A DNA stretch of 64,000 nucleotides from Vibrio zhanjiangensis (GCF_030161235.1 NZ_BSPW01000054.1:34743-98742), one strand, 5' to 3'; shown: positions 33,350-42,896, counted from the first letter of the stretch. The notes: generated by a model from the letters alone, not told the origin. Translations and numbers: made by a program.

Positions 33350-33664
33350 ATGATCCTATACGAAGTCAACCTTACCATTGCCAATGAGATTTTTAACCAA
33401 TATATGGCTTGGCTAAGGCCACACATACAAGAAATGCTCAACTTCGAAGGGTTTATTAAAGCGGATATTTACGAAAATGCAGAGCAAGAAGGCGATAAGA
33501 CGACAATAGTTGCTGCATATTACGTCAACAATCTAGACAACCTTCAACGTTACCTCAGTGAAATGTCAGCCAGCATGAGAGCGGATGGTATTAAACGGTT
33601 TGGGGATAAATGTGTTGCCACAAGAAGAATACTGACCCTGACCGAAAGCTATGTCGCTGACTAA
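33350..33664 (+). CDS. DUF4286-family protein
   Basis: 104 residues with the shape of the ferredoxin-like (dimeric alpha/beta barrel) DUF4286 family: YEVNLTI, a helical WLRPHIQEML, then VAAYYVN and a C-terminal RRILTLTE strand. Such proteins are small, cytosolic and of unknown function. AAAGGA ribosome site 7 bases before the ATG. Stands alone. Confidence 0.75.
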   Translation: MILYEVNLTIANEIFNQYMAWLRPHIQEMLNFEGFIKADIYENAEQEGDKTTIVAAYYVNNLDNLQRYLSEMSASMRADGIKRFGDKCVATRRILTLTESYVAD

Positions 33665-33740
33665 GATGCTATAGATATCGAGACAATACCCATATCGCCA
33701 TAGAATGCTATAAACGGGTTAGAAAGATAGGTACTGACAA

Positions 33741-33766
33741 TAAAAAAGGCAGATCACCCTGCCTTT
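33741..33766 (-). terminator. intrinsic terminator of the DAHP synthase gene
   Basis: AAAGGCAG (33745-33752) pairs with CTGCCTTT (33759-33766). On the minus strand the stem is followed by TTTTTTATT. It lies just after the gene's stop codon. Confidence 0.8.
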
Positions 33767-33789
33767 ATATGGTCTTAAAATTCTATCGC

Positions 33790-34842
33790 TTAGCGCTGGC
33801 GACGAGCATCAACCGCATCGGCAAGTTGGCGAAGTACTTTTTCAGTATCTTGCCAGCCAATGCACGCATCAGTGATTGACTGTCCGTAGGTTGCCGCTTT
33901 ACCATCAACCAAATCCTGACGACCTTCAACCAAGTGTGATTCAATCATCACCCCGAAGATCGCATCTTCACCAGATGCAATTTGGCCCGCCACATCTTCA
34001 GCAACCACCATTTGACGCTGGTACTGCTTAGAGCTATTCGCATGGCTAAAGTCAATCATCACTTTCTGACGCAAACCAGATGCCTCTAGCTGAGACTTAA
34101 TCTCGCTCACATGTTCTGCACTATAGTTAGGCTCTTTACCGCCGCGCAGAATAATATGACAATCCGAGTTTCCAGCCGTTTCGACAATCGCAGAGTGACC
34201 ATACTTAGTCACTGACAAGAAGTGGTGAGACGCACTTGCACTTCGAATCGCATCAGAAGCAATTTTAATGTTTCCATCGGTACCATTCTTAAAGCCAACA
34301 GGACAAGAAAGACCAGATGCAAGTTCACGGTGAACTTGAGATTCGGTTGTGCGCGCGCCAATCGCGCCCCAGCTGATAAGGTCTGCAACGTACTGAGGCG
34401 TGATCATATCAAGGAATTCGCTTGCGGTTGGCAGGCCAAGATCCGTCAAATCAAGCAGCAATTTGCGTCCAATGCGCAAGCCATCATTGATTTTGAAAGT
34501 ATCATTCATGTAAGGGTCATTAATGAGCCCTTTCCAACCCACCGTGGTACGAGGTTTTTCAAAGTAAACTCGCATGACCACTTCAAGTCTATCACCGAGT
34601 TCATCACGCAATACTTTTAACCGTTTTCCATATTCGATCGCCGCTTGAGGATCATGAATCGAACATGGGCCAACAATCACAAGCAATCTATCATCTTCAC
34701 CGCTAAGAATTTTTGAGATATCTTGACGAGATTGGAAGGTTGTAGAAGACGCAGTCTCTGTAGCAGGAAATTTCTCTAAAACCGCTACTGGTGGTAATAA
34801 TTCTTTAACTTTACTAATTCGTACATCATCAGTCTGGAACAT
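33790..34842 (-). CDS. aroG: 3-deoxy-7-phosphoheptulonate (DAHP) synthase, class I
   Basis: 350 residues, the usual length of AroG/AroF/AroH enzymes, which join phosphoenolpyruvate and erythrose-4-phosphate to start the shikimate pathway. Family motifs: VIVGPCSIHDP (PEP and metal site), KPRTTVGWKG, GARTTESQVHRELASGLS, GFKNGTDGN, HIILRGG, IDFSHANSSK and the C-terminal SITDACIGW. The isozyme type (Phe-, Tyr- or Trp-sensitive) is not certain from reading; overall wording is closest to AroG. A TyrR-box-like site about 175 bases upstream suggests aromatic amino-acid control. It has its own terminator. Confidence 0.92.
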   Translation of the reverse strand: MFQTDDVRISKVKELLPPVAVLEKFPATETASSTTFQSRQDISKILSGEDDRLLVIVGPCSIHDPQAAIEYGKRLKVLRDELGDRLEVVMRVYFEKPRTTVGWKGLINDPYMNDTFKINDGLRIGRKLLLDLTDLGLPTASEFLDMITPQYVADLISWGAIGARTTESQVHRELASGLSCPVGFKNGTDGNIKIASDAIRSASASHHFLSVTKYGHSAIVETAGNSDCHIILRGGKEPNYSAEHVSEIKSQLEASGLRQKVMIDFSHANSSKQYQRQMVVAEDVAGQIASGEDAIFGVMIESHLVEGRQDLVDGKAATYGQSITDACIGWQDTEKVLRQLADAVDARRQR

Positions 34843-35150
34843 TGCTTACGTCTTCCTATTTATTGTAGCTAGAGTCGTGCACTTCAAATATGATGCACTT
34901 AAATACTCAGTTATTTTCTTGGGCTTTGGTGTAACTTATCTATCAAAAACGAAGCTTGCAACCATTTTTTTTAATAAAATGCAATATAGTTTCTGTCTTT
35001 GAATTGTACAGAGCGCGTAAACTAAAGGTTACATTTGGAAAAATATGAATTAACACAATATTTTACCGACAACTTCGTTCACGGTTAGGTACAATTTCGC
35101 TATGATGTTGGTAAGGTACCAATACAACAATATGCACAGTTGGTTTTTGC
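34843..35150. promoter_or_regulatory. divergent regulatory region of aroG and the ABC transporter
   Basis: About 310 bases between two divergently read units. It holds the TyrR-box-like site and several AT-rich runs suited to promoters. No gene is seen in it. Confidence 0.5.
35016..35033. promoter_or_regulatory. TyrR-box-like operator
   Basis: cGTAAA-CTAAAG-GTTACA matches the TGTAAA-N6-TTTACA TyrR consensus at 10 of 12 fixed positions. It lies between aroG and the polar amino-acid transporter operon, so it could act on both. Match by eye only. Confidence 0.4.
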
Positions 35151-35861
35151 ATGAATGCGATTGAATTCATAGATGTGGGTAAGCAATACGGTGAGCTTGA
35201 AGCTCTTTGCGATATTAGACTGTCGGTAAAAAAAGGCGAAACCTTGGTCATTTGCGGTCCCTCTGGAGCAGGCAAGTCGACTCTTTTGAGGGCGTTAAAT
35301 GGGCTTGAAAGCATTTCTCGCGGCGAGATAAAAGTTTTTGGTCAACCGATTGCTAAAGCTCTACCGGAAAAAGTCGCTATGGTGTTCCAGCACTTTCACC
35401 TGTTTCCACACCTCAGTATTGTTGATAATTTGATACATGCCCCGATTCGTGCATTGAAACTGTCTAGACGAGATGCCATTGCAGCGGCTATGAGAGTGCT
35501 CAATCAGGTTGGTATTGCCGATCAAGCAGACAAATATCCACCTCAACTTTCTACTGGACAACAACAACGTGTGGCGATCGCCCGCTCACTCTGTATGCAA
35601 CCTGATTTACTCTTATTCGATGAGCCGACCTCCACCGACACCACACAAGAGGTGATGAAGGTGATGACAGACATTGCAAAATCTGACATAACTATGGTCT
35701 GTGTTACTCATGAAATCGATTTTGCTCGAAAAATTGCCGATCGAATAGTATTCATGGATAAGGGTAAAGTGGTTGAAATTGCACCTCCAGAGCAGTTATT
35801 GACCAACCCCCAGCATCCAAAAACTCAGCATTTCCTTGAGCAGCTGCTAAGTTACCAATGA
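35151..35861 (+). CDS. polar amino-acid ABC transporter ATP-binding protein (GlnQ-like)
   Basis: 236 residues: Walker A GPSGAGKST, Q-loop VFQHFHLFPH, signature LSTGQQQR (Thr in place of the usual Gly), Walker B LLLFDEP and switch VTHEID. The D-loop is odd. Where relatives read DEPTSALDPE followed by a short spacer, this has DEPTSTDTTQEV, about three residues shorter and lacking SALD. Catalytic Glu and His are kept, so it may still work. It should power uptake of an amino acid with the three following gene products. The permease start overlaps its stop by 4 bases. Confidence 0.88.
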   Translation: MNAIEFIDVGKQYGELEALCDIRLSVKKGETLVICGPSGAGKSTLLRALNGLESISRGEIKVFGQPIAKALPEKVAMVFQHFHLFPHLSIVDNLIHAPIRALKLSRRDAIAAAMRVLNQVGIADQADKYPPQLSTGQQQRVAIARSLCMQPDLLLFDEPTSTDTTQEVMKVMTDIAKSDITMVCVTHEIDFARKIADRIVFMDKGKVVEIAPPEQLLTNPQHPKTQHFLEQLLSYQ

Positions 35862-36658
35862 TACTAAAAGCGTTTAAACCCATTCTCTCTGCCATTGTAC
35901 AAATTCTTGCCTTGATGCTTATCTTAGGCTGGGTGCTAGACTCAGGCGCAAAAGCAATGAATTATCAATGGCAATGGCACCGAGTTCCTGATTTCATACT
36001 ATTTTATGAGCAAGAGCAATGGTGGCCTGCCGAGCTGCTCGACGGTCTCTTCGTCACCATAAAAATTTCGCTAATCAGCCTATTCTTCACTTTATTGATT
36101 GGCATCGCCACAGCATTGCTAAGACTTTCAGATTCCATCGTCGGCAGAACACTCGCAACCCTCTATATTGAATTTATTCGCAATACGCCACTTCTGGTAC
36201 AAATCTACCTGCTCTACTTTGTCTTTGGACCGGTATTGGGATTAGACCGAATGACCACTGCAATTCTTGCGCTGTCTATTTTCCAAGGTGCCTATACGGC
36301 TGAAATTTTTCGTGGTGGTTTGAATAGTATACCAAGAGGTCAATTTGAAGCGTCCTTTTCTCTTGGCTTGGGCACTTTTGTGACCTATTACAAAGTGATT
36401 TTTCCACAATTGCTGCAACGCACCTTGCCCCCTTTGACCAATGAGGTAGTATCTTTGGTGAAAAACTCATCGATAGTGAGCGTCATGGCGATCTTCGATT
36501 TGACCACAGAAGGGCGAAACATTGTTTCTGAAACGGCGATGCCGTTTGAGATTTGGTTTACCGTCGCAGCAATATATTTGGCGCTTACGCTCTCATTATC
36601 GGGTATTTCTGTCTGGTTGGAATACAGGCTAAGCGCTAGCTGGCAGACATCAAGGTAG
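35858..36658 (+). CDS. polar amino-acid ABC transporter permease (first)
   Basis: 266 residues with an N-terminal extension and about five membrane helices of the HisM/GlnP type. The inner-membrane-loop EAA motif reads GQFEASFSLGLG, preceded by YIEFIRNTPLLVQIYLLYF, the hallmark of polar amino-acid permeases. It should pair with the second permease encoded at 37548-38462 to form the channel. Its start overlaps the ATPase gene by 4 bases, and the binding-protein gene follows after 7 bases. Confidence 0.88.
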   Translation: MILKAFKPILSAIVQILALMLILGWVLDSGAKAMNYQWQWHRVPDFILFYEQEQWWPAELLDGLFVTIKISLISLFFTLLIGIATALLRLSDSIVGRTLATLYIEFIRNTPLLVQIYLLYFVFGPVLGLDRMTTAILALSIFQGAYTAEIFRGGLNSIPRGQFEASFSLGLGTFVTYYKVIFPQLLQRTLPPLTNEVVSLVKNSSIVSVMAIFDLTTEGRNIVSETAMPFEIWFTVAAIYLALTLSLSGISVWLEYRLSASWQTSR

Positions 36659-36665
36659 GAAAAAA

Positions 36666-37496
36666 ATGAACATGTTTATACATCACAAACTTTCTCTGCA
36701 TACTGTGTGGTTAACACTGGCCGCGATATGTGCTTTGACGGCTTCGTATACCCAAGCAAGCGATACGCCAAACTTAGATGAAATTAACCAAAGGGGCACT
36801 CTGCGTGTCGGTATGTCAACATTTGTACCTTGGGCAATGCGCAACAAGCAGGGAGATTTAATCGGGTTTGAAATCGATGTTGCCAAACGTTTAGCGGCTG
36901 ACTCCGGCTGGAAAATTGAATTTGTTCCTACCGCTTGGGATGGCATTATCCCCGCTCTTTTGGCTAAAAAGTTTGATGTCATCATTGGTGGAATGAGTGT
37001 TACCGACGAGCGTTCCAAAAGCGTACTGTTTACCGCCCCCTACTCGCATTCTGGAGTACAAGTCGCGGCAAACAAACACCTCGCTTCAGGCTTGTCGAAA
37101 ATCAGTGACTTTAATTCACGACGCATTAAAATTGCGGCACGAAGGGGCGCATATACTGTTCAAGTTGCCCGAGAGGCTTTTCCAAAAGCGAAAATTCTTC
37201 AATTTGATGACGATGCTCAGGCGTTTCAGGAAGTGCTCAACGGTAATGCTCATGCTGTCATTGCATCGAGTCCCAAGCCAGAGCATGAAGTAGTTAAACA
37301 CGCCAACACCTTATTTATTCCCTTTAGCGAACGTTTATCCAAAGGAAATGAAGCATTTGCTGTTCGCTTAGGCGAGACAGACAAGCAAGCTTTCTTTGAT
37401 CATTGGATCAATGACAGAATTGAAGACGGTTGGCTTGAGCAACGTTATGAATACTGGTTCTCAACATTAGACTGGCAGCAACAAGTGACGAATTGA
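36666..37496 (+). CDS. periplasmic amino-acid-binding protein (family 3)
   Basis: 276 residues with a signal peptide cleaved after a Gln-Ala-Ser stretch (about residue 32). Family 3 motifs follow: GTLRVGMSTFVPWAMRNKQGDLIGFEIDVAKRLA written across about residues 46-80, DGIIPALLAKKFDVIIGGMS, and RAYTV-like GAYTVQVAREAFP. It should bind the amino acid in the periplasm and deliver it to the two permeases. Ligand type cannot be read safely; the shared regulatory region with aroG hints at an aromatic or related compound. Confidence 0.88.
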   Translation: MNMFIHHKLSLHTVWLTLAAICALTASYTQASDTPNLDEINQRGTLRVGMSTFVPWAMRNKQGDLIGFEIDVAKRLAADSGWKIEFVPTAWDGIIPALLAKKFDVIIGGMSVTDERSKSVLFTAPYSHSGVQVAANKHLASGLSKISDFNSRRIKIAARRGAYTVQVAREAFPKAKILQFDDDAQAFQEVLNGNAHAVIASSPKPEHEVVKHANTLFIPFSERLSKGNEAFAVRLGETDKQAFFDHWINDRIEDGWLEQRYEYWFSTLDWQQQVTN

Positions 37497-37547
37497 CACT
37501 GCATCAAGTCGTTGAATACCTAATATAGAACGAGGATGAGATGTTAA

Positions 37548-38462
37548 GTGGATACCACCAAAACCCTAAGATCCGAACCTAAAGCTAAGTCTTACCTAAA
37601 GCTCAATAAGCTCGACCTAGCACTTTTAATGCTTATTGCTGTAGCGGGAGTTTGGCTTTATCACAGTTCTTCTGTTGGCGTCCACTACACCTGGCGCTGG
37701 GAAGAAGCCTTAACGCTTATATTCACCCCCCAATCTGATGGCAGCTTACCCTATTTCTTTCAAGGTGTGATTGCGACACTGAGGCTCAGCTTATGGGGGA
37801 TATTGTTCGCGATTCCTGTCGGTGTATTAGTCGGTATCTCTAGGCACTCATCCATTTATGTACTGCGCTCGACCGCCAATATATACATCTTACTCATTCG
37901 CAATATTCCACCTCTTGTCTTTGTATTTATATTTTATTTTTTTATTTCTAATCAACTGATCCCAAACTTGGGTTTAGATGACATCCTGCGTAATTCACCA
38001 GAAAACGCTCACTATTGGCAGAGATTACTATTTGGCCCCAAACCATTATGGGAAAATTTGCTCTCTGGTGTTTTATGCATCAGCATTTTGTCTTCAGCCT
38101 ATATTGCTGAAATCGTTCGATCCGGACTCGCAAGCATACCCAAAGGACAATGGGAAGCTGCCGATGCGCTGGGACTATCAACATGGGTCAAATACCGGTT
38201 TATCATAGCGCCGCAAGTGCTCGCAACCATTACCCCTGCATTGGCCGGACAAGCAATTTCCTTAGTGAAAGATACGTCTATTGTTTCTCTTATTTCGATT
38301 CAAGAGATGACATTTGTTGGTACTGAGGTCGCGAATTCTTCAGGACTGATCTTTGAAATATGGCTCATTGTGGGCGCTGTCTATCTGATGTTTTGCGCGG
38401 TACTCTCCGCTTTATTTAGAAAGCTTGAGTACCGCACTCTCAAACACCAAAAAGCCCGCTAG
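37548..38462 (+). CDS. polar amino-acid ABC transporter permease (second)
   Basis: 304 residues, GTG start preceded by GAGGATGAG and directly after an in-frame stop, so the start is well fixed. A long N-terminal part (helix about 25-42) precedes the HisM-type core with ILLIRNIPPLVFVFIFYFF and the EAA loop GQWEAADALGLS. Long polar insertions such as GSLPYFFQG and NSPENAHYWQRLLFGPK make it like the GltJ/AapQ subgroup. It forms the transmembrane pair with the first permease. It ends 22 bases from the convergent heme O synthase gene. Confidence 0.87.
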   Translation: MDTTKTLRSEPKAKSYLKLNKLDLALLMLIAVAGVWLYHSSSVGVHYTWRWEEALTLIFTPQSDGSLPYFFQGVIATLRLSLWGILFAIPVGVLVGISRHSSIYVLRSTANIYILLIRNIPPLVFVFIFYFFISNQLIPNLGLDDILRNSPENAHYWQRLLFGPKPLWENLLSGVLCISILSSAYIAEIVRSGLASIPKGQWEAADALGLSTWVKYRFIIAPQVLATITPALAGQAISLVKDTSIVSLISIQEMTFVGTEVANSSGLIFEIWLIVGAVYLMFCAVLSALFRKLEYRTLKHQKAR

Positions 38463-38484
38463 TCCATTGTTAAAATGGCTCAAG

Positions 38485-39381
38485 TTAGACAAAATAGTGC
38501 TCAGCTAGCAACGCTGAGAATAAAAGCATTAAGTGCCATATAGAAAATTTAAACGTTGCCATAGCTTGTGTGGCTGAAGTTTCATACTTTAGCTTCCAAG
38601 CATGATAAATGAACAAAACCGATAAAATAGTGGCACAAAGCAAATAGAAAACACCTGCCATACCCACTAAAACAGGCATCAAACAAACCACAAATAGTAA
38701 AATGGTATAGAGCAAAATCGAGGTTTTGGTATAGTCATCCCCATGAGTGACTGGCAGCATAGGGATATCTGCTTTGGCATAATCGTCTTTACGATGAATG
38801 GCCAACGCCCAGAAGTGTGGCGGCGTCCATATAAAAATGATCATAACTAAAAGCCATGCATTGGCGTGCAATTCACCGGTCACAGCCGTCCAACCAAGCA
38901 AAGGTGGCATAGCACCCGCCATCCCTGCAATCACAATATTTTGTGGCGTTTCTCGCTTGAGATACATGGTGTATATCACAGCGTAACCAAGCAGACTGGC
39001 GAAAGTCAGCCAAGCAGTGAGAGTATTCACCCCCACATATAACACTAAAAATCCAGCGGCCCCTAAACCACTCGCAAAGGTTAATACACTGCGGGTATTC
39101 AACTCTCCAGACGGTAATGGACGTCGATAAGTTCGAGCCATAATGGCATCAATTCGTCGATCAATTAAATGGTTAAATGCCGCAGCGGACCCAGCCATAA
39201 AAGCAATTCCGATCAAGCCCAATACGGCTTCTCTTATTGGCAATGTGTTTGGTACCGCTAAACACATACCCACTAGAGCAGTGAGCAGCATCAACGCCAC
39301 GACTTTAGGTTTAGTCAGCGTTAAATAAACACGCCACAACGAGCGGTCTGGATAAGATACACGACTGATGGAATTGTTCAT
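38485..39381 (-). CDS. ctaB: protoheme IX farnesyltransferase (heme O synthase)
   Basis: 298 residues, UbiA-type prenyltransferase with about nine membrane helices. The Asp-rich diphosphate/Mg sites are [23 protein letters not shown] (NxxxDxxxD form, about residues 70-92) and the later [15 protein letters not shown]. It attaches farnesyl to heme B. It overlaps the heme A synthase gene by 4 bases and is the last gene of the oxidase operon. The homologous name cyoE is also used for this enzyme. Confidence 0.95.
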   Translation of the reverse strand: MNNSISRVSYPDRSLWRVYLTLTKPKVVALMLLTALVGMCLAVPNTLPIREAVLGLIGIAFMAGSAAAFNHLIDRRIDAIMARTYRRPLPSGELNTRSVLTFASGLGAAGFLVLYVGVNTLTAWLTFASLLGYAVIYTMYLKRETPQNIVIAGMAGAMPPLLGWTAVTGELHANAWLLVMIIFIWTPPHFWALAIHRKDDYAKADIPMLPVTHGDDYTKTSILLYTILLFVVCLMPVLVGMAGVFYLLCATILSVLFIYHAWKLKYETSATQAMATFKFSIWHLMLLFSALLAEHYFV

Positions 39382-40403
39382 GACTCACTCTCCTTACCAA
39401 GCAGATTAGGAACTTTAAGATCATCGGTAACGTCTTTCTGCCACAACTGGTAATTAACATATAAAATAGAAATCAGTAATAATGCAGCAACCAAGTTGTG
39501 TGCGACGGCGACAAATAGTGGCAAGCCAAATACAACGTTGGTGACTCCCAGTCCTATCTGCAACGCTAATAAAATAGAGACTCTCAACGCAGACCGTTTC
39601 AAACTGGCCATTTTTGTCAGCAATAAAGACGTAATTAAACACACAGACACCAAGGTTAGAAGTACTGCACCCAACCTATGGGTAACATGAATTGTCATAC
39701 GAGCCCCATAATCGAGCGTGCCATATTCATAGCTTGGCTGCTCTGGTTGAATAAGCGTAAAGGCACCTTCAAAATCGAGATGTGTCCGCCAATTCCCATC
39801 GCAGATTGGCAGATCCGTGCACATCAAGGCGGCATAGTTTGAAGATGTCCATCCTCCGAGAGCAATTTGAATGACAACCAAACATAATGCAGCTGAAGCC
39901 AGCCACTTTATACCTCTTGCTTCCGAGAAAAGCTCGACTTTAGCACTTAATTGCCAATGGATAAGCGCCAGTAAACAAAACAGTGTAAAACCACCAAGAA
40001 GATGCCCCATAACCACAATAGGCATTAGCTTCATCGTCACTGTCCACATACCAAGTAAGGCTTGAAATACCACCACAACTGACAACGCAATTGGCAAACG
40101 ATTTGGTACTGCGTCGTGTCTTAGCGCTTTAATCACAATTACCAATACCAGTAGACCTAAACTGCCGGCAAAATAGCGGTGAATCATCTCTAGCCATGCC
40201 TTGTTAGCCTCAATTGTTAGCTCAGGATATAAAGCATTCGCAAGCGCTATTTCGTGGTGCTCATTTGGTACGGTGAAATGCCCATAACACCCTGGCCAAT
40301 CTGGGCACCCTAGCCCAGCATCAGCCAATCGCGTATAAGCTCCTAGCATAATAACAATAAACGTTATGACTAAAGCTAAACGAACTAAATTGGTCAATCC
40401 CAT
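39378..40403 (-). CDS. ctaA: heme A synthase
   Basis: About 341 residues, COX15/CtaA type with eight membrane helices. Heme-ligand His residues lie in [24 protein letters not shown] and VAHNLVAA, and the conserved [12 protein letters not shown] occurs in the first loop. I set the start at the ATG at 40403 because AAGGAG lies 8 bases upstream; an in-frame GTG at 40430 would put that site inside the gene. It oxidises the heme O methyl group to give heme A for subunit I. Confidence 0.94.
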   Translation of the reverse strand: MGLTNLVRLALVITFIVIMLGAYTRLADAGLGCPDWPGCYGHFTVPNEHHEIALANALYPELTIEANKAWLEMIHRYFAGSLGLLVLVIVIKALRHDAVPNRLPIALSVVVVFQALLGMWTVTMKLMPIVVMGHLLGGFTLFCLLALIHWQLSAKVELFSEARGIKWLASAALCLVVIQIALGGWTSSNYAALMCTDLPICDGNWRTHLDFEGAFTLIQPEQPSYEYGTLDYGARMTIHVTHRLGAVLLTLVSVCLITSLLLTKMASLKRSALRVSILLALQIGLGVTNVVFGLPLFVAVAHNLVAALLLISILYVNYQLWQKDVTDDLKVPNLLGKESES

Positions 40404-40484
40404 AACCAAACTCCTTCCCTGTGATTCCACGCTCTAAATCGGGCTTATTTGTCAGAATAAATATGAGAATAAAAAACTCGCCAG

Positions 40485-41033
40485 TTAGCCTACTCTCGAT
40501 AATTTCAGTAGTTTTCTTAAATCCGCCAAAACATCTTTGTTTTGGTTGATTAAATCATCCTTGCTTTCAACCAAAGGATAACGCATGACCAATTGGCCCA
40601 AAGGGTCAACGATCACCAATTCAAAATCAGACACTAACTGGTGAAAAGCGTCGTTGACTTCTATTGATTGAAAGGAATTTGTCTCTAGCACCGTTCTGTC
40701 ACTGAGATCAGAAACTAAAAGTACAGGCGTCACGCGAGCTTGATATTTGCCAAGAGCTATGTGGCTTTGTCCAAGTAAGTAAATTTGCTGATGGCAAAAT
40801 TCATTACATTGTGGAGGAACTAAGTATCCAAGTTGCCATTGTCGCCCTGCGTATGGGTTGACGATGCCTAAACCTTGATAACTCTGTCTTGGCTCAATCA
40901 GCTGACCTTTGTTTGTAACACCCGACTCGTACCAGTTATTGACGAGAAAGATTTTTGCAATCAGAGCGGGTAAAACAAAAAGTGCAATCAAGGCTACAAA
41001 AATTATCCGACTTCGCACGACCTTACTCATCAT
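40485..41033 (-). CDS. membrane-anchored oxidase-associated protein, Sco/thioredoxin-like
   Basis: 182 residues with one N-terminal helix (about 10-30) and a periplasmic domain holding CNEFC (PPQCNEFCHQQIY), a CxxxC pair like the copper site of Sco proteins. Proteins of this kind occur regularly between SURF1 and CtaA in gamma-proteobacterial oxidase operons. A role in copper delivery or redox care of the CuA site is plausible. Its ATG overlaps the SURF1 stop (ATGA). Confidence 0.7.
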   Translation of the reverse strand: MMSKVVRSRIIFVALIALFVLPALIAKIFLVNNWYESGVTNKGQLIEPRQSYQGLGIVNPYAGRQWQLGYLVPPQCNEFCHQQIYLLGQSHIALGKYQARVTPVLLVSDLSDRTVLETNSFQSIEVNDAFHQLVSDFELVIVDPLGQLVMRYPLVESKDDLINQNKDVLADLRKLLKLSRVG

Positions 41034-41767
41034 ATTTTCTCCCTACTTATCAATAATCTGTATGCAACCCAACCGCCCAAAATGAGTAATACTGATGCCA
41101 TACTGAACCACTGAACGGCATACCCCAGATGTTTCTTTGCGCTAAGAGGCACAGGTTGCCAAGGCTGAGGATAGGGCCAATCAGAACTCATCGGCTGAAG
41201 GACATAGGGCTCAATATTTTCTTCCCAAATCTGACCAATCTGCTCAATGTTTAGGTTTTGAACTCGATGGGGGCTTGCAGTCTCCATATAGAGCCTGTCA
41301 CTTAAGGGGTTAACAGAACGTTGATACAATCTTGCAACAACATAGATGGGTTCGTTGATCCAGACCACATCAGGTAATTGGTCACGCTGGGCTTTTGCCG
41401 GAACAAATCCTCTTTCGAGAAATACCTTCAATCCGCTTCTTGATGTCATCAATTGATAAGCTAAGTAACCCACTTTTCCCTGAAAAACTTGATTGTCGAG
41501 TAATAAATACCTTCCCTCTAAAGGCGTTAAATCGGCGCTCACTTTAGCCCCAGTTAAATACTCAAATTCTACCGCGTGTAACTCGTCTATTTTTATGGCA
41601 GGGGCCTGCTCCCTTACTTGCAACAACTGCTCGATAGCCGCTTTTTGTTCTGATCTCGATAACTGCCAAAAACCTAGGTTGACCAAAATGCAAAACACGG
41701 CCAAAGTTAATAGCAATACAACCCACATAGAATATCTTTTCAGCGGCATTGGTAAGGAAAACTTCAT
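41030..41767 (-). CDS. SURF1-family cytochrome oxidase assembly protein
   Basis: About 245 residues in the SURF1 form: membrane helices at both ends (VVLLLTLAVFCILVNLGFWQLSR near the start, MASVLLILGGWVAYRL near the end) and a periplasmic domain with VFLERGFVP. The signature NLGFWQLSR is typical. The start is uncertain: candidates are the ATGs at 41818, 41776 and 41767. I give 41767, which makes its start codon interlock with that of the opposite-strand DUF2909 gene; none has a strong ribosome site. SURF1 helps insert heme A into subunit I. Confidence 0.85.
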   Translation of the reverse strand: MKFSLPMPLKRYSMWVVLLLTLAVFCILVNLGFWQLSRSEQKAAIEQLLQVREQAPAIKIDELHAVEFEYLTGAKVSADLTPLEGRYLLLDNQVFQGKVGYLAYQLMTSRSGLKVFLERGFVPAKAQRDQLPDVVWINEPIYVVARLYQRSVNPLSDRLYMETASPHRVQNLNIEQIGQIWEENIEPYVLQPMSSDWPYPQPWQPVPLSAKKHLGYAVQWFSMASVLLILGGWVAYRLLISREKI

Positions 41768-42005
41768 GGTATTCATTTTTAAATCGTTATTAGTACTGCT
41801 ACTACTCTTTGTCATCATAAATCTCGCGAAAGCGATGTTTGAAATGGTAAAAGGACCTCAATCAGACGACCAAGAACACTCAGACGGAGATAAACCTATG
41901 AGCCACTACCTCGGTAGACGAGTATTTCTTTCGGCTCTTGCCGTCGTACTATTAATAGCGGCTCTACTCTCTGGCCTAATAGAGCCAAATTCACGGCCCT
42001 ACTAG
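41766..42005 (+). CDS. DUF2909 twin-transmembrane protein
   Basis: 79 residues with two hydrophobic segments (FKSLLVLLLLFVIINLAKAMF and VFLSALAVVLLIAALLSGL) joined by an acidic loop. This is the DUF2909 / twin-transmembrane form often found on the opposite strand between coxC and SURF1. An AAGGAA site precedes the ATG at 41766. A role in oxidase assembly is suspected from context only. Its ATG overlaps the ATG of the SURF1 gene on the other strand. Confidence 0.8.
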   Translation: MVFIFKSLLVLLLLFVIINLAKAMFEMVKGPQSDDQEHSDGDKPMSHYLGRRVFLSALAVVLLIAALLSGLIEPNSRPY

Positions 42006-42011
42006 TCGCGG

Positions 42012-42896
42012 TTAAAGCACATAGACAAAAATAAACAGACTCAACCAAACCACATCAACAAAGTGCCAGTACCAGCTTCCAGCTTGAAATGCAAAGTGGT
42101 CTTTGGGCGTGAAGTGATCCTTCGCGATGCGAGCAAGCAATACGATAAGAATCGTCGTACCCAAAAAGACGTGCATGCCATGAAAGCCTGTTAATAAGAA
42201 AAAGGTATTCCCATAAACCCCTGACTGTAGGGTGAGATCTAATTCATGGTAAGCATGAGCATACTCAACACCTTGGAAGTAAAGGAAAAAGCCAGCAAGC
42301 ACGATAGTCAGTTCAAGCCAGACAATCAACGCCATACGTTTGTTCTGCTCCAAGCTAATATGAGCCATGTGCAAAGTAATCGACGAAAGCAATAAAATAA
42401 TCGTGTTCGCCAAAGGAATACCTTGCCAACCCATAGATTGAGTTTCTGTTCCATCTGGCGTTGTCGTCAAGGGCCAGAGTGCTTCGAATGTTGGCCATAA
42501 CACTTCATGAGTCATAGCGTTATTGCTTGCTCCTCCAAGCCAAGGCACAGCGACCATCCGGGCATAAAACAGAGCGCCGAAAAATGCGCCGAAGAACATT
42601 ACTTCAGAAAAGATAAACCAGCTCATCCCTTGTCTAAATGAACGCGATATTTGATCAGAATACTTGCCTGTCATCGACTCCGTAATCACACTGCTAAACC
42701 AACCCGCAAACATGTAAAGTAGAAACAGGAAACCAGAGAGCAGCACCAGCTTACCAAAAATACTTCCCGCACCACCTTCAGCCATATTTTGTACGGTCAA
42801 GCCGGCACCTACTGCAATAAGAAATAAGGAAACAGCACCAACAATTGGCCAACTACTTTGTGCTGGAACATAATAGGATTGTTTTTTTGAACTCAT
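42012..42896 (-). CDS. coxC: cytochrome c oxidase subunit III
   Basis: 294 residues with seven predicted membrane helices. Family signatures: SEVMFFGAFFGALFYARMV, TLHMAHISLEQNKR, FFLLTGFHGMHVFLG and the end SWYWHFVDVVWLSLFIFVYVL. It stabilises subunit I and the proton-uptake paths. It overlaps the upstream assembly-factor gene by 4 bases. Confidence 0.95.
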   Translation of the reverse strand: MSSKKQSYYVPAQSSWPIVGAVSLFLIAVGAGLTVQNMAEGGAGSIFGKLVLLSGFLFLLYMFAGWFSSVITESMTGKYSDQISRSFRQGMSWFIFSEVMFFGAFFGALFYARMVAVPWLGGASNNAMTHEVLWPTFEALWPLTTTPDGTETQSMGWQGIPLANTIILLLSSITLHMAHISLEQNKRMALIVWLELTIVLAGFFLYFQGVEYAHAYHELDLTLQSGVYGNTFFLLTGFHGMHVFLGTTILIVLLARIAKDHFTPKDHFAFQAGSWYWHFVDVVWLSLFIFVYVL

